A stretch of 64,000 nt of DNA, from NCBI GenBank assembly GCA_022701365.1, contig JAKUHH010000216.1, positions 620,001 through 684,000 of the forward strand. The letters are read 5' to 3'. Source of the stretch: Mycocentrospora acerina. Its lineage: Eukaryota; Ascomycota; Dothideomycetes; Pleosporales. A program made the position numbers and the translations under genes. The notes under the pieces are model-generated. The model saw only the letters and a list, made by a program, of their open reading frames with translations. It did no database searches and was not told the DNA's origin. Numbering within the stretch: the stretch's first letter is position 1; every line of letters begins with the position of its first letter. This document shows, piece after piece, positions 1 to 12,123 of this stretch.

Positions 1-337
1 CACCTGAGCGTCCACACGTGCACGAATCTGTCATCGATCAGCTTCCACTCAATCAATCGCCAAGGCAAACATATGAACTTACTCTCAGCCCTCTTTCCAC
101 ACGCGCATGTGCTAGTAGGGAGCTTGTTCTCGGCAACTGCCTTGTCACAGGCTGCAGCTTGTTAGTATACAGGTCAAGGAGCTGCGTACGGCGAGACGGG
201 AGGGGGAGCGGACCAGTGGCAGCGGGGTGGAGGAAAAGAGGGGGCATACTGCATTGAAGAGCAGGTTGCTTTCCGCAGGAGCAGGTTGCCTCCTTGGCGC
301 AAAGGCATTCACCGTTGTTGCGGCCGCAGCAAGTCAT
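1..337 (-). CDS. small cysteine-rich protein (partial, cut by left edge)
   Basis: Three exon pieces on the minus strand: 337-250, 151-83 and 27-1, running off the window. Donors GTATGC (249) and GTAAGT (82) and acceptors CTGCAG (152) and GACAG (28) keep one frame. The product starts MTCCGRNNGECLCAKEAT and continues with repeated C-x-C pairs (CSC, CTC, CAC, CTC), about 12 cysteines in the first 60 residues with almost no hydrophobic core. It resembles a conserved fungal family of small Cys-rich, metallothionein-like proteins (I recall it as DUF7871). Metal binding is inferred from the Cys spacing only; no function is established here. Reading intron 1 as coding gives a false longer protein lacking the later Cys pairs. 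The C-terminus lies outside the window. Confidence 0.72.
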
Positions 338-2508
338 CTTGATGGTAGAGGTTGGTTGGAAAGTTGAAAGTTGAGGTGGAAAGATTTGAGTGGAATTGAT
401 AGAAGTTGAGCAGATGATTGAGTGATGGTTTGTGATGTGGAAAGCAGAAACGGACAATTCCCACTCCTCTTTATACCTCCTCGCACCTGATGTCTCGACC
501 TTCTACGTAGGACCTTTGGGACCCTTATTTCATCACGTGATTACTGTCATATGGTCGACTAACCAATCAGCGGGCATTTGATTACTACATTGTCACCAGT
601 TTTCCAGCACGGTGAGGCTGGCGTTGCCACTTGCTGATTCACAGTTATTCGGAGGGCTGTTATTTGCTGGACATTGGAAGGCTTTGGGATGATGCTTTGA
701 ATATAGAGTGTGATGGTTGGCTCGGGGTGGTGTGAGGTGGAGCGTGTGTCGGTCTAGGACGGCGTGCGCTGGAGATGTCGGACATTGCAAGATTTCCTAG
801 AAGACGAGCAAGAGGCAGGAATTAGTGGGATGGTTTTTATGGGTGTCGAAACTTGATTAGTCGTTTGTGCTAGTACCCTGATGGATAACGCTTTCGTCAT
901 TTTGGGAACATGCACGCCATTTGGAGCATGCAAATAAGCCTAGAAGTTTTGAATTCACCACAAATCAAGGATCCTACTATGGAATACATCGCGCCATGAC
1001 ACTTCAAATAAATTTGACAACTAGAAATATCCATTTTCGAGCTGTGTTTGCAAATGAGGGATTTCAACTCTCCCCAGTGAGCCAGTGAACTGCCTGATTG
1101 ACTCCGGTAATTTAAATGTTCCTATTACATTTCCCACCTCGTGTGCCACACCTATCTAGAAGCGATCTCGTCTTTTCAAGCCTATCGTCTCCAGGAGCAA
1201 GAAATCTGAGACATTTGTAAGCCTTGCACTCATCTTGATGCAATGCCTCACGTCCGTAGCCCATCATGGGGGATCCTGCCTGCATGCAATTAATACAATT
1301 ACTTACTTGATCTTAGTACATGATTTCGTAAATAACCCTTCGATTTATCACCACATTAAAGTGTTGTTCGAAGAATACGAACTAGGTAAAGACAAGAAAT
1401 ACAGAAATGAGATGGATTGACGCAAGACTATTGGGAGAATGGTTATTGTCTTTGGAAGCATGATCATCGCCATCAGATCGTTGAGGCTTGTCGCCATCAC
1501 CTTACGTTTGTGAAGCCTCTTGGTACTTCATGAGGTAAATTTCTCTCAATAAGTGCTGCTCGTTCGACAACTTTATCGTGTTTGCCATTGCGATGAATCA
1601 TGAATCTGCGATGGAACTAGTTTGTTTCGAGGCTAGCTTCAGACGGCCCGTTCCTGAATTCGACCGCAACACGTGCTGGACAATCGTTCTGTGTGCGGCG
1701 ATATCGCGGCGTCGAGACTTGTGGTGGTGCGACTGTGACATTGGGCATATTGTTTTTCGTACAGGATTGACAAGCTAAAGTGTACGCCATCTCTTGCACG
1801 CAACTACCGGTAGCCTGGTAGTGTCATGTGAATACAGCTACGGAAACGTCCCCACTTCATTTTTGAAGAAGTGATTATCATGTTAAGAGTCGAGTTTTTC
1901 TCTCTTTATGGCCGCAACGGGTGTGGGATTGCAGGCCATGTAGGCTGCAGTCTCGACAAGAAATCAACTCGTGGTAAGGGAGACCGGTTTCCGTCGATAG
2001 TGTTAATTGTTTGCCACCCTTGCCGTCCGACGAAATCTGTCCTGAAATTAGCATGCCCCATGCTTTAATAGCAAAATGTCCAATCCCAAACGACATGAGC
2101 GGGTTCTGTGTCCGAGCAAGGCGCACTGCGGAGACGACTCGGAGGAAGCGCTAATGCAGTCTGGTCTTGGCGACCATGTTCAACTCCACCACGAGGGCCG
2201 TAACCTCGCGCATCAAGTCTACAGCTGCACAGCGGCCGCCTGCAGCATGCTTGCTCTCTGCTTATGTCACTGTCCTGTGTTTTGCCCTGCATCGTCTGGA
2301 ATAGTTGCATGATTGACTCCTAGGTTCCGCTACCTCCGACCCCCTTTCGCGATCACGAACCCCCAGTACCTAGCGGCTCGTTCACCGAGATAGTCCCTCG
2401 ACACCTTCCTATTCGAATTCGCATACGCGCACCTCTGGCAGCTGGCCAGGTTACATACCACGTGCGAGCCGCCAGTCCACAGCGACCATGACGTCCGTTT
2501 CCGCGAAA
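338..2508. other. gene-poor intergenic region
   Basis: About 2.2 kb between the divergently transcribed Cys-rich gene and AP-2 alpha. Only short overlapping open frames (under 85 codons) occur, on both strands, with no recognisable domain and no consistent splice model. The first 250 bp next to 337 look like promoter (TATA, CCAAT). I see no transposon ends, long repeat or RNA gene. Confidence 0.6.
469..475 (-). promoter_or_regulatory. TATA box of the Cys-rich gene
   Basis: TATAAAG on the minus strand about 132 bp upstream of the ATG at 337. A CCAAT pentamer lies further upstream at about 563-567. The spacing suits an inducible core promoter with a 5' UTR of roughly 100 nt. Sequence match only. 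Confidence 0.4.
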
Positions 2509-5500
2509 ATGTCATCAGGAACCGGAGGAGGGCTGTTCAGCCGGGGGCAGTCGGGCAATGTCCCAGCTATGCGAGGTACATGAGGCAGTTCTCTTGTATG
2601 CTGCATGGTGGCTTATAAAATCTTGCATAGGACTGGTGTCATTCATTGCGGATCTGAGAAACGCTCGCGCTCGAGAGCTAGAAGAGAAGAGGATCAACAA
2701 GGAATTGGCGAACATTCGGTGGGTCCAAATAATTGAGCCTGAGGAAGACATGAAATGCTGACGGAGTACTGCAGGCAAAAGTTCAGAGGTATGCTTTGGA
2801 CAGTCTTGAACTTTATAATGCTCTGACACCAATATTTCCAGATGGCGGTCTCAACGGCTACCAGAAGAAGAAATACGTCTGCAAGGTACCTTGGACCGAT
2901 TCCCCAGCTCAAGGCGTCCAAATCTGACTCATGAAGCTACTGTACATATACATACTTGGTTGGAACGTTGATTTTGGGCATCTCGAAGCAGTCAACCTCA
3001 TCTCGGCCACCAAATACTCAGAAAAACAAATTGGATATCTTGCAGTCACTCTGTTCTTACATGAAGAGCACGAGCTCTTGCATTTGGTCGTCAACAGTAT
3101 CAGGAAAGACTTGTTGGATCATAACGAGCTCAACAATTGCCTGGCATTACATGCCATTGCGAATGTCGGCGGCAAAGAGCTGGGAGAGTCTCTCAGCCCA
3201 GAAGTCCACCGACTCCTCATATCACCGTCAGTGTTACTATTGTTTGATGAAATTGGCTGGTCTGACAGTGGATAGGGCATCGAAAGCATTCGTCAAGAAG
3301 AAGGCAGCCTTGACGCTGCTTCGTCTGTACCGAAAACATCCAGGCATTGTACAAAACGAGTGGGCAGAGCGTATTATCTCACTCATGGATGACCCTGACA
3401 TGGGTGTTGCGCTCTCTGTGACCTCACTGATCACGGCATTGGTGCAGGACAACATGGAACAGTATAAGGGCAGCTATGTGAAGGCTGCGAATAGGCTGAA
3501 GCGTATAGTTGTAGACCTCGAGTGCGCAGAAGGTTACTACTACTACAAAGTACCTTGTCCTTGGATACTGGTGAAGCTACTCAAACTGCTTCAATATTAC
3601 CCACCTCCTGGTCAGTCAAGTTCTCCGAGAAACTGTTCGACTGAACGTAGCTAACCTAAACAGAGGATTCGCATGTCCGAAAACTCATTCGAGAAGCACT
3701 ACAAAAGATTATGGATTCAGCCTTGGAAATGCCAAAGAATGTACAGCAGAACAATGCTCAAAACGCTGTTCTCTTCGAAGCAATCAATCTCGTAATTCAT
3801 CTGGATACCGAACAAGACCTCATGGTACAAATTTCACAGAGGTTGGGCAAATTCATCGCATCCAGGGAGACCAATGTGCGCTACCTGGGCCTTGAGGCTA
3901 TGACACATCTGGCAGCTCGATCAGAAACGCTAGATCCCATCAAGAAGCACCAAGCAATCATCATCGGCTCGTTAAGAGACAGGGATATTAGTGTGCGAAG
4001 ACAGGGATTAGATCTTCTTTACAGCATGTGCGATCCTTCCAATGCTCAAGCAATAGTAGGCGAGCTGCTGAGATATTTGCAATCCGCGGATTATGCTATA
4101 AGAGAAGAGATGGTACTCAAGATCGCCATCTTAACTGAAAAATACGCCACAGATGTCCAATGGTACGTTGATATCACACTGCGACTGATTTCCATGGCGG
4201 GAGATCACGTTAGCGATGAAGTGTGGCAACGAGTAATCCAGATTGTGACGAACAACGAGGAGCTGCAAGTATACGCAGCGCAGACTATCTTGCAGTATGT
4301 CAAGTCTGATTGCCACGAGACTCTTGTGAAGATTGGTGGGTATCTGCTTGGAGAATTTGGCCACTTGATTGCAGACAACAAGGGTTGCAGTCCAATTGAG
4401 CAGTTCATGGCAATGAGTGCGAAGATGAGAGGTTGTTCTTCCACCACAAGAGCGATTCTATTATCGTGCTACGTCAAGTTTGTAAACTTGTTCCCTGAGA
4501 TCAAGCCGAACCTTCTACAAGCGTTCCGCGCCTACAGCCACTCGCTTGACTCTGAATTGCAACAAAGAGCCTGCGAATATCTCACGCTTGCTACGATGCC
4601 AACCGACGACCTCCTACGAACTGTCTGCGACGAAATGCCACCATACCCTGAAAGAACATCAGCATTGTTGTCGCGGCTGCACCAGAAACATGCTACGACA
4701 AGTGACAAGAGAACATGGGTGGTTGGAGGCAAAGATGCGAACGCAGACCTCAAGGAGTTCGGTCTTGGGCGCCAGAATTCAACAGCCGGTTTCAAGCGAA
4801 GCTTCACTGAGCCTGTATCGAAAGATGCCAAGAGCGTTGCAGCAAATGGCACGAATGGCACCAACTCTCTTTCGAGCGATCTTGCAGGTCTTGATCTGAA
4901 CATGGACATGAGCAAGACCACGAACGCTCAGAATCTTGCGAGCGTTGTTCATCTTAGTCCAGACTGGGACATTGGGTACAACCGCTTACTCCTTCGTGGG
5001 GAGGGTGTGTTGTACGAGGACCAGCAAGTGCAGATTGGATTGCGGACGGAATATCGCGGCCAACTTGGCTGCCTCATCTTCTACTTTACAAACAGGTCTT
5101 CTTTCGCAATGGGCTCGTTTACAACAACACTCGACAACAGGTCTGCAGAAAATCTAAAGACGGACGTCAAGGGCTTACCGGATACAACCATCGCGCCTCA
5201 AGGCCAGACCCAGCAAACGATCATGTTCGAATGCAAAAACGTCTTCAAAGACCCACCAACCTTCCGCGTATCTTATTTGGCCGGTGCTCTGCAGGGTCTG
5301 ACCCTTCAGCTTCCTGTCCTACTGCACAAATATATGGAAGGCGCTGAGTTGAGCGCAGAAGATTTCTTCAAGAGGTGGAAACAGATTGGCGGTGCTCCAC
5401 GGGAAGCCCAGGCTATCTTTGGTCTTGTCAGCAAGAACCGGACAATGAACACAGAATTCGTAAGGAAGGTGGTGCAGGGTTTCAAGTGGGGTATTGTCAC

Positions 5501-5761
5501 CGGAGTCGATCCAAATGCAAAGAACATTGTCGGTGCGACGGTGTTGCATACGAGTGAGGGCGGCAAGTTCGGGTGCTTGATGAGACTGGAGCCGAACTTT
5601 GACACTCAGGTATGTGTTTGGTGGTTAGAGGACGTATGCAAAAGGCTAACAGCGAACAGATGTACCGTATCACTATACGCGCGACTGATGAAGCTGTGCC
5701 ACCTGTGCTGATCAAGGCCATGGAGGAGCGCCTTTCGCAAGGAATCGAGGGCATGATCTAA
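2509..5761 (+). CDS. AP-2 adaptor complex subunit alpha
   Basis: Large alpha-adaptin of the AP-2 clathrin adaptor, which links cargo and PI(4,5)P2 at the plasma membrane to clathrin. Eight exons: 2509-2575, 2631-2718, 2775-2788, 2842-2885, 2937-3226, 3276-3610, 3664-5609, 5660-5761, giving 961 residues, normal for the family. Exon 2 encodes FIADLRNARARELEEKRINK and exon 5 EKQIGYLAVTLFLHEEHELL, hallmarks of the adaptin N-terminal solenoid (about residues 24-600). A Ser/Asn-rich linker follows near 640-700, then the alpha appendage with a C-terminal platform subdomain (ends MEERLSQGIEGMI). The start is the first ATG (context AAAATGTC), joining to the adaptin helix after 22 residues. Exon 3 is only 14 nt. 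The spliced frame has no internal stop. Confidence 0.95.
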
Positions 5762-6489
5762 GTATTGAGCTTCTTTCTACATCTTCGATACTTTGTCCTC
5801 ACTACCCAATTCTTCCTGTACAAAAGTACAACTTGGACCCTGTTCATACAAAGAGCTTTGCTCGGAGACTGCATGTAGTCAATTTGGACGATATATCGCG
5901 TTCCACTGCATATGCGAAAGAGAACCGCAGGAGGTGTTACGCATACCCTATTCATTTCTATCTAGCATTAGCAAATAATCTTTGAGGGCACTAGCCGTTG
6001 AACGACTTCTGAGATGCTACAAGTGAACCCTGTTCAAGTCGCGTGTTGTTGCACTATTTGTTCTTGATTGGGAGACGCATTGCTCATACTTTCCATCTGT
6101 CCGCAAAAGGGCGGAGCTGATCTGTCGTGACTCCTCACTTGCTTAGCTACAACTGCGCCACTCCAGCTCGACCTCGCACATGTGAGTTGCCTTGTAACCC
6201 TCCAGCTCTCTTTCCACAAAACACACGTAAGGTGTGTGAATAGAAAAACAGGCAGGAAAAAGGGCGCAGGCTCCAGCGTTCCAAGGTTCGAGACATACGG
6301 ACTAGCGTTCGTACCACCCAATACCTTACCGGAAAGTCGAGTCACACATCCAACGCAAAGAAATGGATTAAACGTCCTTTAAATCCTATACTTTAAATTT
6401 TTTGGAATAACAAGAACAATAACAAGATCAAACCACGCGTTAACTACCCCTTACACCACGCCCATTGTAACATCTACAGCAGTCTTAAG
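5762..6489. other. intergenic, AP-2 alpha 3' UTR and NADAR promoter
   Basis: About 730 bp between two genes on the same strand. It holds the 3' UTR of AP-2 alpha and an AT-rich promoter-like stretch at 6380-6480. No supported coding region or repeat. Confidence 0.5.
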
Positions 6490-7113
6490 ATGTATACCAC
6501 GACTAACCCCGTCTACTTCTGGAAACCACAAGACGGAAACGGCTACCTCGGCCAGTGGTTCTGGAGCCCCTTCACCCACGAGGGCGACACTTATGTCACA
6601 GCCGAGATGTGGATGATGGTGCAGAAGGCGCGGCTTTTTGGCGATGAAGATATCGCGAAGAAGATGCTGGCCACGACGGATCCGAAGGAGCATAAGGCGT
6701 TGGGGAGGAGAGTGGAGGGGTTTGGAAACGAGGTGTGGGATGAGCGTAAGTTCTCTTTTCTCTAACCTGCGTTTCTGATGAGGGCTTTGGGGTCTGTTTT
6801 GCTGTTAGGATACAGAAAGAAGTTGCAGCTGATGTATTGACATGTGACAGATAAACTGAGGATTGTGATCGAGGGGAATTATCACAAGTTCACAAAGAGC
6901 GAGGATGCGGACAACCTGAGGGAGATGCTACTTGCGACTGGAGAGAGGGAGCTGGTGGAGGCTAGTTCCAGGGATCGCATTTGGGGTGTTGGGTTCGCGG
7001 AGAAGAATGCGCTTGCGAATCGGCATCGTTGGGGACAAAATCTGTTGGGGAAAGCGTTGGAAGATGTTAGGGCGCGGTTGAGGAGAGAGGGAGAAAAGGG
7101 GACCACGGGATGA
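6490..7113 (+). CDS. NADAR domain protein (YbiA-like, DUF1768)
   Basis: Two exons, 6490-6745 and 6851-7113 (donor GTAAGT, acceptor GACAG, phase 1), 172 residues, so essentially a single NADAR domain. Recognisable family features are FWKPQDGNGYLGQWFWSPF near the N-terminus (the usual Y/F-LSNF-like strand), AEMWMMVQKARLFGDEDIA (the conserved E-x3-M-x2-KA helix) and WDERK...LREMLLATGERELVEASS with the terminal WGVGF...RWGQNLLGKAL block. Members act as N-glycosidases in riboflavin-pathway damage control and on guanine ADP-ribosylation; that is family knowledge, and the substrate here is unknown. Nothing appears truncated. Confidence 0.88.
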
Positions 7114-7344
7114 GGTTGTTGATAGTCGACGGGTGAATGGGTATGGTAAGGAGCTCGTGGGATTACGCATATTGTTTACAATGCTCGAGGTGGGTGCTAC
7201 AGGTTTTGGTACTTGGAGGACATTGCAGACTTGAAATTGCAAATTACGAAGTATCAATTTGGATTATTTGTAAAAAAATAGTTGGTAATGTGCAAACGGG
7301 TATATAGGTTAGAAACAAACTGATATAGCATGACCGTTGTCTCG

Positions 7345-8436
7345 TTATAAAACAATACAGCAGTTTGGGCTACACTGCAGAGGCTTCCTGGGAGCAAAGA
7401 AGGTGTCTTCACCACCCCAGGGCCACATCAATAGATATGGGAGGTCATCTGCGCATCTTTCTGGAACTAGTTCTTCGCAATTGATCTCCTCAGGCATAAG
7501 ACTACGGAGATTGCCGTGATGCAAGTTGCGCTGAACATGGAAATTATCCCGCTCCACAGCATTCTCCGTCTGCCAGCGGTGATCTGGAGTCATACGGTGT
7601 CTATTCCTGGCTACCCAGGACTGTAAACGCTTTCTGCGTGCACGTCTGGCGTCGAAAGTGGCTTTGCTAGACTGTTTTGCCACGTCGAAGCCTAGCCTGG
7701 CAGCAGCGAGATTCAAATCATCATCATATACACGCTTCTTGCCCAAGTCTCTGTTAGCAAGCACAACAAAGTGCTGCTCCTGAAAAAAGGCAGATAGTGT
7801 GCGTCGCCAGTCGAAAGAGATCTCGCGCGCCTCCCAGTCGAGCTGCAAGCCAACAAGCTCTGTGTCACTGACGAACTCGCGTATCTTGAGGTGATATGGC
7901 GGTCGATCACCTCGCCCAATGCTGGTCTGATCACGCAGCATGCTGGTGTAGGTTGTCTTGTCTTGAGCAACTAACGTGTTTCGCAGATCAAGGTGCTCCT
8001 GTTCCCATAGCGGGGGCGATTTAGTACTACTACCATTCTGGGGCATAACCACAGGCTTGGACTTGATCGTCTCTCTGCAGTACCGCTCAATGAAGGGCAC
8101 CCAGCCGCGGACCGATCCACCCGCCATCAGCTTGGGATAATGAGTGTATGCCATCTGGCGGAAGAATGCGCGCGTCCCGTCTGACGAGAGACGAGACAGC
8201 TGCATGGGGACGTGCAGGTGGTAAAAGGCTGGTCCGCTGAGGGAGTGAATAGTGCTGTAATGCAGGTCGACCATGGTATTTCGGAGCACGCCATGGCGGA
8301 AGTGTTCGTCGACACAGTCGCGGAAGAGGCGCGAGACGTTGCGGACGACGGACCAGAGCGCGTCGAGGTCGTCGACATGAGCAAGAATGAGTAGCCAGAT
8401 ATCAACTGGCAAAGCGACACTGGTGGAAGCTGGCAT
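7345..8436 (-). CDS. F-box-like protein, function unknown
   Basis: Intronless 363-codon frame on the minus strand. Residues about 8-48 (LPVDIWLLILAHVDDLDALW and the following V-RNVSRLFRD) fit an F-box: LP-x-(E/D)-(I/L) start, hydrophobic helices and the W/R spaced end. An F-box would recruit Skp1 and place the protein in an SCF ubiquitin ligase; the rest, which should choose the substrate, shows no repeat class I recognise. The C-terminus has the WPWGGEDTFF block common in unnamed ascomycete F-box-like proteins (a memory-based impression). The start is the first ATG of the frame. It is divergent from the transcription factor at 8714 with 277 bp between. Confidence 0.7.
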   Translation of the reverse strand: MPASTSVALPVDIWLLILAHVDDLDALWSVVRNVSRLFRDCVDEHFRHGVLRNTMVDLHYSTIHSLSGPAFYHLHVPMQLSRLSSDGTRAFFRQMAYTHYPKLMAGGSVRGWVPFIERYCRETIKSKPVVMPQNGSSTKSPPLWEQEHLDLRNTLVAQDKTTYTSMLRDQTSIGRGDRPPYHLKIREFVSDTELVGLQLDWEAREISFDWRRTLSAFFQEQHFVVLANRDLGKKRVYDDDLNLAAARLGFDVAKQSSKATFDARRARRKRLQSWVARNRHRMTPDHRWQTENAVERDNFHVQRNLHHGNLRSLMPEEINCEELVPERCADDLPYLLMWPWGGEDTFFAPRKPLQCSPNCCIVL

Positions 8437-8713
8437 CTCCTTCTGGTGAGGCCAGTCATGCGCTCCTTGCCCCGCAATCAGTCATCAAACACATCGTGTT
8501 CGCAGTTGTGATGCAGCGGCTGGGGAACGAGCATCCTGGCCGACACGACTGGGGGAGCCAATCAGCCGAGCTACGGCGTGGGGAAATGCGGAGAAATACA
8601 CGTGATGTACCTTGTTTGCCCGCGCTTGTGAGAGCGGCGAGCCCAGTGTCGAAGCATCGCAAACACAAGGCATCCATCAGCAGACAGTCGCGAGCGCGCA
8701 GCTTCTCGCCAAA

Positions 8714-11002
8714 ATGTCCACCATGATCACCTTCGCGGCCAACAACGAGTTCTTCAGGAAGCGCAAGCGTGCGACCCACCCCGTCAGTGCGCAACGCGAA
8801 ACACCAGCTAACAGAGCTCCAGGAGTCCACCGCGCCTGCGAATCATGCAAGAAGCGGAGAGTGAGTGAACGAACACAGCCCGCAACGGCGTGGCTGTTTG
8901 CTAACTGCAACCCTTAGAAGCGCTGCAGCCACACCTTCGACGAAGACACGGACGGAAGCTCTACCCAAAGTGGACACGCACCCAATCCAACCACAGATCC
9001 CCATGCTTTTGCTGTAAACGGCCAGCATCATCCTCAGGACCCCAGAGCACCTCGTGGGGATCCCCAGAACCACAGCCATGTCCCCCGTTCCCACTCCATG
9101 CTGCCCCCAATGCCGCCCAGTCCGGCAGATGATGCCCAATCTCCAACGACACCACCAAACTTTCTAGGCTACTTGAACCCTGAGGCCGTTCTCAGGGAAC
9201 AGGTCCACTCTGAACGTGGAAAGACAGCCCAGTCACCTGGAGGCCATCCCATCGGTCAATGGATTGAAGAGCGAGACCAGGTGCCAGTATCCACCCAGGC
9301 GGGCTCTGCCTCATCGCGGATCCAGGAAAGAGGCCCACAGACGACTCAGGAGATCAAGGTATCGAGAGCTCTCCAGCAGTATCTAGATGCAGTAGGTGTT
9401 GATATTTTGCCTCCACGCAAGAGCCAAGATATCCTTCTCGACATCTACTTTACCTATGTCCATCCACTGCTTCCCCTTGTCGACAAGGAGTTGTTCTACG
9501 AACAATATTCTGTAGGCAGAGAACCACGTATGGTGATGCAGGCAATGTGCATTGTAGCGTCCAAGCATGCCCACGCAGCCAAAGCCCTCTGTCTGGGAGA
9601 CGACCCTCAGCCTCTCAACCCCCGAGATTTCTCCCAGAGGCTGTACCATGCCGTCATTGCTGGTATCGAGGCAAAGCTGGAGAAGAACCGTGTTGTGCTG
9701 ATTCAGGTGCTTGCTCTTCTATCGCTACACTGTGAAGGCCCAGATGGTGCTGAGCAAGCATCGATGCATCTTGCTCAAGCCATCCACCACGCCCATACAT
9801 TTGGACTGCAGTTTGGCCACCAATGGAAGAACCAGAGTTCGGAATCACAGGGGAACTTAGAAGACGTGTTTTGGTGCTTGTGGAGTTTAGATAAAATGAA
9901 CGCTTGCATGTACGGAAGGCCGTTACTTATGCACGACCGGGATAATAGTCTGCGGCAACCGCCGTCAGATCCAGAGAAAAAGTCTAGTCCATTTGGTATC
10001 TGGCTTCAGATATCAGAGATGTTAGATAAGGTCATCGACTACTACAGGCCTGGTAGGTCTGCTGATGAGACAGGCTGGGAGGGAGATGATTTCCTGGGAT
10101 TCGAGGAGATGGTTGGAGATGGTGAAGACAAGTTGGAGGGCCCGATTATGAGTGAGCTTTCTTGGCCGTTGAGCCTTCCTCATTCATGCTGACAAATTGC
10201 AGGTCTCCTTTCACTCTTCCATCACACCATGTGTATGGCCTCCCACAAGTCTCTCTCCATCAACGCCCCTGTCAAATCCACGCCTTCGTACGTCCGTCAA
10301 AGCCTCTCAGCAACGCGTGTCATTCACCTCCTCAACGCTGAGCTCCCTGAATTCCTCCCACCGCTTCCTCTCGTTCCCTACGCTCTTGGAGTAGCTTTGA
10401 GCGTAGTATACCGCCACTTTCGGTCTCGTCGCTTGAAGGTTCACGTCAATCGTGCGACGGAAGAGTTGAAGCAATGTGTTCGCCTGCTCGATCGTCTACG
10501 GAACGCCTGGTGGTCAGCAGGCACCATGGCAGATCTAGGTCGTGCAGTTCTTAGCAACGCAGCAGGACGGACGACAAATGCAGCAAATACACCAGCACCA
10601 GAGCCTCGTCCGACTGAAGCGAAGACTGAACCTCCGACACCTCAATCAGCACATAATTCATTACCTCAGCACCCCTCGGCGCACTGGCCGCAGTCACTTG
10701 ATACTCCTATCGATCCAAGGTTGCAACAGCATCACACAGCTACACCAATGACCAACCTACTCAACCCCATGCCGGCACTCACACCTGGCCAGCATCCAAC
10801 GAGCAGTGAGCGTGCAGATCGAGCGCCGATTCCACCTGGCTTTGGAGGGTTCTCAGAGGCATCGCCTGATTGGTTGAATTTCGATGCTGCGTTTGAAAAC
10901 TTTGAAGGGCTACTGGGAAGTTCAGGAGCAGACTTGAGCAACGAGTTGTTTAGGCCACTAAACTATGAGACTTTAGAGGGGTTCTTGGATCCTGCTGCGT
11001 AG
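8714..11002 (+). CDS. fungal-specific transcription factor with incomplete Zn2Cys6 cluster
   Basis: Three exons, 8714-8860, 8918-10151, 10203-11002, 726 residues. Exon 1 ends and exon 2 begins inside a basic Cys motif (HRACESCKKRR/KRCSHTF), the first half of a GAL4-type binuclear cluster. Only three of the six cysteines are present (about residues 42, 45, 52); what follows is a Ser/Pro/His-rich stretch without Cys. A FLGYLNPEAVL motif near residue 140, as in cutinase/AmdR-type regulators, leads into the fungal transcription-factor middle homology region (about 230-560: FTYVHPLLPLVDKELFYEQY, DVFWCLWSLDKMNACMYGRP). The C-terminal 100 residues are acidic and aromatic, a plausible activation domain. 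Probably a nuclear regulator; target genes are unknown. Transcribed away from the F-box gene. Confidence 0.85.
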
Positions 11003-12123
11003 TTGAACAAAAGTATGAGAAGGGTGGTAGTTTGGAGTTTCTTTGCCTAGATAACGAACTCAGTGCATCTGGAGACTGTTTTGGTATTGTATATACGTGT
11101 ATCGATGGTGTCAGAGCATGGTGTCCCGGTGCATTGGCATAATTGTAGTAAAAGTCATTTTTCCTAAGCCTGTCCATTCCAAATAGTGTTGGTGAAGGCG
11201 TATTTTTTGTACATAGAGTGTTTTTATCCTTGCCTATACATCTCCGTCATTCTTTATTCAAGTCCAGTCCATATCCAAGGTCATCCTAACTTATTGACCT
11301 CTTGACACTCCTCTGGTGAGATGCAGACCACATTGTTGAGCTCAAAGTCAGTAAGAAACCTTGATAGAACCGAAGCCTCTGCTAGCACGTGGTTTAGAAC
11401 GAAAGAGCCTACCGACTATGGAGTCGAGGGAAAAATAACCCTTGCTCAAGTCTGAAAAAGTACAAGTGCGTGCCCCCGAAAGCTAAGCCAATTCCAGAAA
11501 CGCAAGCTACATATCTCATCAACCTCAATGATTCAATTTATTCTCCCAATGCGCTCTCTTACCCCACCAACTTCATCCTGTTAGATTTCCAAATACCATG
11601 CCTTCGCATTCGGCATCTCTCCTGGATATCGTTAGTCGTGCTGCAACCACGGCCCTTTTTTCCTTGTTTCTATTCCCTGTACATTTTACGCGGTTGCCCT
11701 CAGCAACATGCCACAATATCCTTGTAACTAGGAGATACACATCACATGCACGAGAAACCAAGAACCATTGGATAATTACTCAATCATGGACTAAAATCCA
11801 AGTATGCATGTAATTTTCTTTGGCAATTCTGCCAGACGAGAGAGAGCCCCGCCGTTCAGTAAAAAAAAATATCAAAATGTACAATAGGTACACAGTGGGT
11901 GCCCTGTACTATGAACCCGTGACAGAGGCCCAAGTATGATTGAATGGAAAGGTGATAGAAAAGTAAAGAAAGAAATGTTGCTCCTGAAGTAAGAATCTCG
12001 CAGACACAAGGCAAAATTGCGATGCAACCCCCCTGAGTTGCTATGAATGTCCATCATCACATATACATCGTGAAATAGCGTGCACCCCTTCTGTCTTCAT
12101 TTATTGTTTGCATCAGGCTCCAC
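11003..12123. other. intergenic region
   Basis: About 1.1 kb between converging genes (transcription factor on +, small gene on -). It contains 3' UTR-like AT-rich sequence and no frame above 85 codons with coding character. No repeats or RNA genes seen. Confidence 0.5.

Noticed and set aside
6270..6310. GGTTCGAGACATACGG as a possible tRNA T-arm
   Set aside because: No matching acceptor stem, D-arm or anticodon arm could be folded around it.
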